From positions 1 to 8,638 of the forward strand of contig JACVJG010000089.1 in the NCBI GenBank assembly GCA_015711875.1: a stretch of DNA of 8,638 bases, written 5' to 3'. Made by a program: the position numbers and the translations under genes. Source of the stretch: Candidatus Solincola jinzensis (GTDB taxonomy: Bacteria; Actinomycetota; Geothermincolia; Geothermincolales; RBG-13-55-18). Below the pieces are notes generated by a model. It worked only from the letters and a program-made list of their open reading frames with translations. It did not search any database and was not told the origin of the DNA. The first letter of the stretch is position 1. Each line of letters opens with the position of its first letter. This document shows positions 5,880 to 8,638 of this stretch, piece by piece.

Positions 5880-5979
5880 GACAGGCGCGCCTGTCGCAGG
5901 CGGTTTTCGGGAAAACGCATGTTCCGGCGGGACCACGCCGCAAGCGCCATCAAGGGTGGCGCGAGGCGCATGCCCTCGC
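5880..5979 (+). promoter_or_regulatory. Cluster of five inverted repeats in the 5' leader
   Basis: Five dyads follow one another: GACAGGCGCGCCTGTC (5880-5895, perfect 16-bp palindrome), GTTTT-CGGG-AAAAC type (5903-5916), CGGCG-GGACCA-CGCCG (5925-5940), GCGCCA-TCAAGGG-TGGCGC (5944-5962) and GCGAGG-CGCATGC-CCTCGC (5961-5979). The last two share two bases, so both stems cannot form fully at once. The final stem ends one base before AGGAGGT. The layout suggests a structured leader or regulator-binding segment controlling the fusion gene; no known RNA family was recognised. Confidence 0.45.
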
Positions 5980-5980
5980 T

Positions 5981-5987
5981 AGGAGGT
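5981..5987 (+). promoter_or_regulatory. Ribosome binding site that selects the TTG start
   Basis: AGGAGGT is a near-perfect Shine-Dalgarno sequence five bases before the TTG at 5993. An out-of-frame ATG at 5989 lies only one base after it, too close for normal initiation, and would give just nine codons. This site therefore decides in favour of TTG. Confidence 0.8.
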
Positions 5988-5992
5988 AATGA

Positions 5993-8623
5993 TTGGAGGT
6001 AATCCTCGGGCACATTAACGTGGATTTCGACGCCCTGGCCTCCATGGTGGCCGCGAAAAAGCTCTATCCCGATGCGGTGATGGTTTTCGCCGGGGCGGTG
6101 AACCGCAACGTGCGCGAGTTCATCGCCCTCCACGGCGACGTGCTGGAGTTCATGGATCCCCGCGCCCTGGACACGGAGGCCATCGAGCGCCTCATCGTGG
6201 TGGACAACCGCATCGCCGACCGATTGGGGGAGTTCAAGGACCTACCGGAGCGCCCGGGCGTGGAGGTATTTATCTACGACCATCATCCTCCCTCCGACAG
6301 GGACATGCGCGGGGTGAAGGATTACAGCGAGGAGACAGGCGCCACCATCACCGTGCTGCTGAAGATCATCAGGCGCAGGGGGTTGGCCCTCACCCCCTTC
6401 GAGGCGACCCTTTTCGCCCTGGGGATCCACGAGGACACCGGCTCCCTTACCTTCGCCGGGACCACCTACGATGACGCCGACGCGCTCGCCTACCTCATGC
6501 GCGAGGGGGCCAACCTCAACGTCATCGCCCACTTCCTCGGCCCCTCCCTGACCCCGCCCCAGCACGAGCTGATGAAAAGGTTCCTGGAAGGGCTTGAGAC
6601 GCGCCGCGTGCGCGGCATACTGGTCGCGCTGGCCAAGGCGAGGATGGAGGAGTACGTGGAGGGGGCTTCGGTGGTCGCCGGCAAGCTCGCGGACCTGGAG
6701 AACCTCGACGTCATCTTCGCCCTCTGCGAGATGCAGGGGAGAGTGGTGGTGGCAGGGATTTCCAGGCTGAGCCAGGTGGACGTGCACGAGGTGCTCTCGG
6801 GGTTAGGAGGCGGCGGGCATTCCAAGGCGGGCTCCGCGGTGATAAAAGGCGTGACCCTTGAAGGGGCGGAGAAGAGATTGCTGGAGCTGCTGCAGGAGAG
6901 GGTGCGGCCCCTGGTCACCGCCGGGGAGATCATGAGCGGTCCGGTGCGCACCATCGACGAGGACACCCCTATCGCCGAGGCGTCCCGACGCATGCAGCGC
7001 ACCGGCCACACCGCCTTTCCGGTGGTCAATGCGGAGGGAGAACTGGTGGGGATCATATCGCGCAAGGATCTCGACAAGGCGGGTCACCACGGGCTCGGGC
7101 ACGCTCCCGTGAAGGGCTTCATGACCCGAGAGCTGGTGAGCGTGGGCGAGGAAGCGTCCCTGCTGGAGATCCAGGAGCTCATGACCGCCAACGCCGTCGG
7201 GAGGCTGCCGGTGGTAAGGGGCGACAAGGTGGTGGGCATAGTGACCCGCAAGGACGTCCTGAGGGCGCTGCACGGCAGGGATTACCTGCGGGGTTTCACC
7301 GTCCCGGGGAGGGCGGCGGGATACACCCGCTCGGAGATGATAGAGATCATGGAAAGGGGCCTTCCGGGAGAGGTGCAGAGCCTGTTGCGGGTGCTGTCGC
7401 GAGTGGCGGAGGAGGAGGGTTTCCAGATCTTCCTGGTGGGCGGGGTGGTCAGGGACCTCCTGCTCGGCTATCCCAACCTCGACCTCGACGTGGTGGTGGA
7501 GGGAGACGGCATTGCCTTCGCGCGCCTCCTCGCCTCAGCTCTAAAGGCAAGGGTGAGGAGCCACCGCAAGTTCGGCACCGCGGTGGTCATCCTTCCCACG
7601 GGGCGCAGGATAGACGTGGCCTCGGCGCGCACGGAGTTCTACGAGCGCCCGGCGGCCCTTCCCACGGTGGAGATGTCCTCCATCCGTCAGGACCTCTACC
7701 GCAGGGACTTCACCATCAACACCATGGCGGTGGCCTTGACCGGCGATCGTTTCGGCGAGCTGCTCGACTATTTCGGTGGGCTGCGCGACCTGGAGAGGCG
7801 GCAGGTGCGCATACTCCACAATCTCAGCTTCGTCGAGGATCCCACGCGCATCTTCCGCGCCGTGCGCTTCGAGCAGCGATATGGCTTCCAGCTCGAACGG
7901 CAGACGGAGATGCTGGCGCGGCGCGCGGTGGAGATGGAGATCGTGGGCAAGCTCACCAACGCCAGGGTGCGCGACGAGCTAATCGACATATTTTCCGAAC
8001 CCTGCCCTCTGCCCTTCCGCGCCGTGGGGCGCCTGAGCGACCTCGGCGCCTTGAGGACCCTGCACCCGGACCTCGAGGTGACCAGGGCCATGGGCGAGCG
8101 TTACCGCCGCCTCGAGAGGCACATCTCCAGGGCCATGGAGCTCGCGGGAGAGGGCGCGAAAAAATGGATCCCCTCCCTGGCGGCGATGCTGGGAGATCTG
8201 CCGGCGCGAGAGGCGGAGAAGTGGTGCCACCAGATGCGCTTCCGGCGCGAGGACGCGGAGGCCATAATGCAGTGCCTGGAAACGGTGCCCGGGATCGTCG
8301 AGGCGCTGGGAAAAGGAGGGATGTCGCCCAGCGAGATCACGCATCTCCTTGACCCCCTGAGCGGAGAGGCCTTAGCATATCTCTATGTGCTCGGGGGACC
8401 GGGCGCCCGCAAGAGCGTGGAGATGTACGTGAAAAAATGGAAAATCATGACATTAGAGATAAGCGGACACGACCTCTCGGCGATGGGCTTGAAGCCCTCG
8501 CGGGCGTTCGCGAGCATCCTGTCGCGGGTCCGCGACGAGAAGCTGGACGGCAGGGTGAAGGGCAGGGAGGAGGAACTGGCCCTGGCCAGGCGGCTGGCTT
8601 TCGGCGGACGGGACGCGGGATGA
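5993..8623 (+). CDS. DHH phosphoesterase - CBS pair - CCA/poly(A)-type nucleotidyltransferase fusion
   Basis: The 876-residue protein joins three activities. Residues 1-~200 are a DHH phosphoesterase with all metal motifs: HINVDFD (7-13), DNR (71-73), DHH (96-98) and GIHEDTG (144-150, Asp148). DHHA1 follows with GGGGH at 272-276. Two CBS domains (~312-363 and ~375-428), which usually bind adenine nucleotides, come next. From ~477 a class II tRNA nucleotidyltransferase has GGVVRD (483-488), catalytic DLD (497-499) and a third acid at Asp541. RRDFTINTMA (570-579), the EDxxR nucleotide-template motif (615-619) and helical neck, body and tail domains complete it. The polymerase half should add CCA, only part of CCA, or A residues to RNA 3' ends; motifs alone do not decide which. 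In some lineages such fusions work beside a separate partner enzyme. The cytoplasmic protein starts at TTG because a TGA directly precedes it (5990-5992) and motif I begins at residue 7. Its stop overlaps the next start. Confidence 0.95.
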   Translation: MEVILGHINVDFDALASMVAAKKLYPDAVMVFAGAVNRNVREFIALHGDVLEFMDPRALDTEAIERLIVVDNRIADRLGEFKDLPERPGVEVFIYDHHPPSDRDMRGVKDYSEETGATITVLLKIIRRRGLALTPFEATLFALGIHEDTGSLTFAGTTYDDADALAYLMREGANLNVIAHFLGPSLTPPQHELMKRFLEGLETRRVRGILVALAKARMEEYVEGASVVAGKLADLENLDVIFALCEMQGRVVVAGISRLSQVDVHEVLSGLGGGGHSKAGSAVIKGVTLEGAEKRLLELLQERVRPLVTAGEIMSGPVRTIDEDTPIAEASRRMQRTGHTAFPVVNAEGELVGIISRKDLDKAGHHGLGHAPVKGFMTRELVSVGEEASLLEIQELMTANAVGRLPVVRGDKVVGIVTRKDVLRALHGRDYLRGFTVPGRAAGYTRSEMIEIMERGLPGEVQSLLRVLSRVAEEEGFQIFLVGGVVRDLLLGYPNLDLDVVVEGDGIAFARLLASALKARVRSHRKFGTAVVILPTGRRIDVASARTEFYERPAALPTVEMSSIRQDLYRRDFTINTMAVALTGDRFGELLDYFGGLRDLERRQVRILHNLSFVEDPTRIFRAVRFEQRYGFQLERQTEMLARRAVEMEIVGKLTNARVRDELIDIFSEPCPLPFRAVGRLSDLGALRTLHPDLEVTRAMGERYRRLERHISRAMELAGEGAKKWIPSLAAMLGDLPAREAEKWCHQMRFRREDAEAIMQCLETVPGIVEALGKGGMSPSEITHLLDPLSGEALAYLYVLGGPGARKSVEMYVKKWKIMTLEISGHDLSAMGLKPSRAFASILSRVRDEKLDGRVKGREEELALARRLAFGGRDAG

Positions 8624-8638
8624 CCGCGCGCCAGAAAT
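8620..8638 (+). CDS. Start of a downstream gene, truncated by the window edge
   Basis: An ATG at 8620-8622 overlaps the TGA stop of the fusion gene as ATGA, the usual arrangement for translationally coupled genes. Only MTARQK is visible, so no product can be named. A weak purine-rich stretch (GGACGCGGG) lies just upstream. Tight overlap on the same strand suggests an operon with the fusion gene. Confidence 0.45.

Larger units (their letters stand above)
5670..5992. other. Intergenic leader region of the fusion gene
   Basis: No plus-strand gene is seen in these 323 bases, and no intrinsic terminator with a T-run follows the helical-protein gene. The first half is GC-rich without clear structure. 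The second half (5880-5979) is packed with inverted repeats that end next to the ribosome binding site at 5981. An antisense open frame across this region (5139-5936, minus) has no recognisable motif and mostly shadows the helical-protein gene. Confidence 0.55.

Noticed and set aside
5139..5936. 265-codon minus-strand open frame across the helical-protein gene and the leader
   Set aside because: It is mostly antisense to a better supported gene, Arg/Pro/Ala/His-rich, without motif or good ribosome binding site.
1..8638. CRISPR array, tRNA or rRNA genes, phage or defence genes
   Set aside because: No short direct-repeat array, no cloverleaf or ribosomal RNA sequence, and no defence-type domain was seen on either strand.

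Overview
The window is GC-rich bacterial chromosome with strong Shine-Dalgarno sequences, a TTG start and tight ATGA gene coupling. Nothing in it fixes the taxon. The mix of a Cys-Gly C-terminal sorting-type tail on a TIG/propeller surface protein and a DHH-CBS-nucleotidyltransferase fusion would fit a deep-branching anaerobic or thermophilic lineage, for example Geothermincolia-like Actinomycetota, or else Deltaproteobacteria-like or Chloroflexota groups. This placement is a low-confidence inference.

Layout. (1) 1-~435: the 3' end of an IS256-family transposase gene and the right end of that insertion sequence; the rest lies left of the window. (2) ~436-1031: mostly gene-poor, with one candidate small CX2C...CX2C zinc-ribbon protein (690-905, +) preceded by a good ribosome binding site and an isolated hairpin. 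(3) 1032-3968 (-): a 978-residue exported protein. It has a signal peptide with a possible lipobox, a seven-repeat Asp-box (YCF48/BNR-like) beta-propeller, a TIG domain, a carboxypeptidase-regulatory-like domain, four more TIG-like domains, and a Cys-Gly + hydrophobic + Arg-rich C-terminal tail. (4) 3969-4706: a 738-bp gap holding a plausible promoter for the surface protein (TTGACA-17-TACCAT), implying a long 5' leader of about 300 nt, and a few hairpins or palindromes. (5) 4707-5669 (+): an all-helical, cysteine-free 320-residue protein of unknown function that appears internally duplicated. (6) 5670-5992: a gap whose last ~100 nt carry five back-to-back inverted repeats ending one base before the next ribosome binding site. 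(7) 5993-8623 (+): an 876-residue DHH-DHHA1-CBS-CBS-tRNA nucleotidyltransferase fusion starting at TTG. (8) 8620-end: the first codons of a further gene overlapping the stop by ATGA.

How it fits together. The plus-strand genes at 5993 and 8620 look translationally coupled and form the front of an operon headed by an RNA 3'-end processing enzyme. The fusion joins a DHH phosphoesterase (a fold that cleaves phosphodiester bonds, including in short oligonucleotides and nearby RNA or dinucleotide substrates), an adenine-nucleotide-sensing CBS pair and a CCA/poly(A)-type polymerase. The surface protein is an independent minus-strand unit, divergent from the helical protein. The best candidates for something undescribed are the C-terminal sorting-type tail of the surface protein, the duplicated helical protein, and the structured leader in front of the fusion gene.
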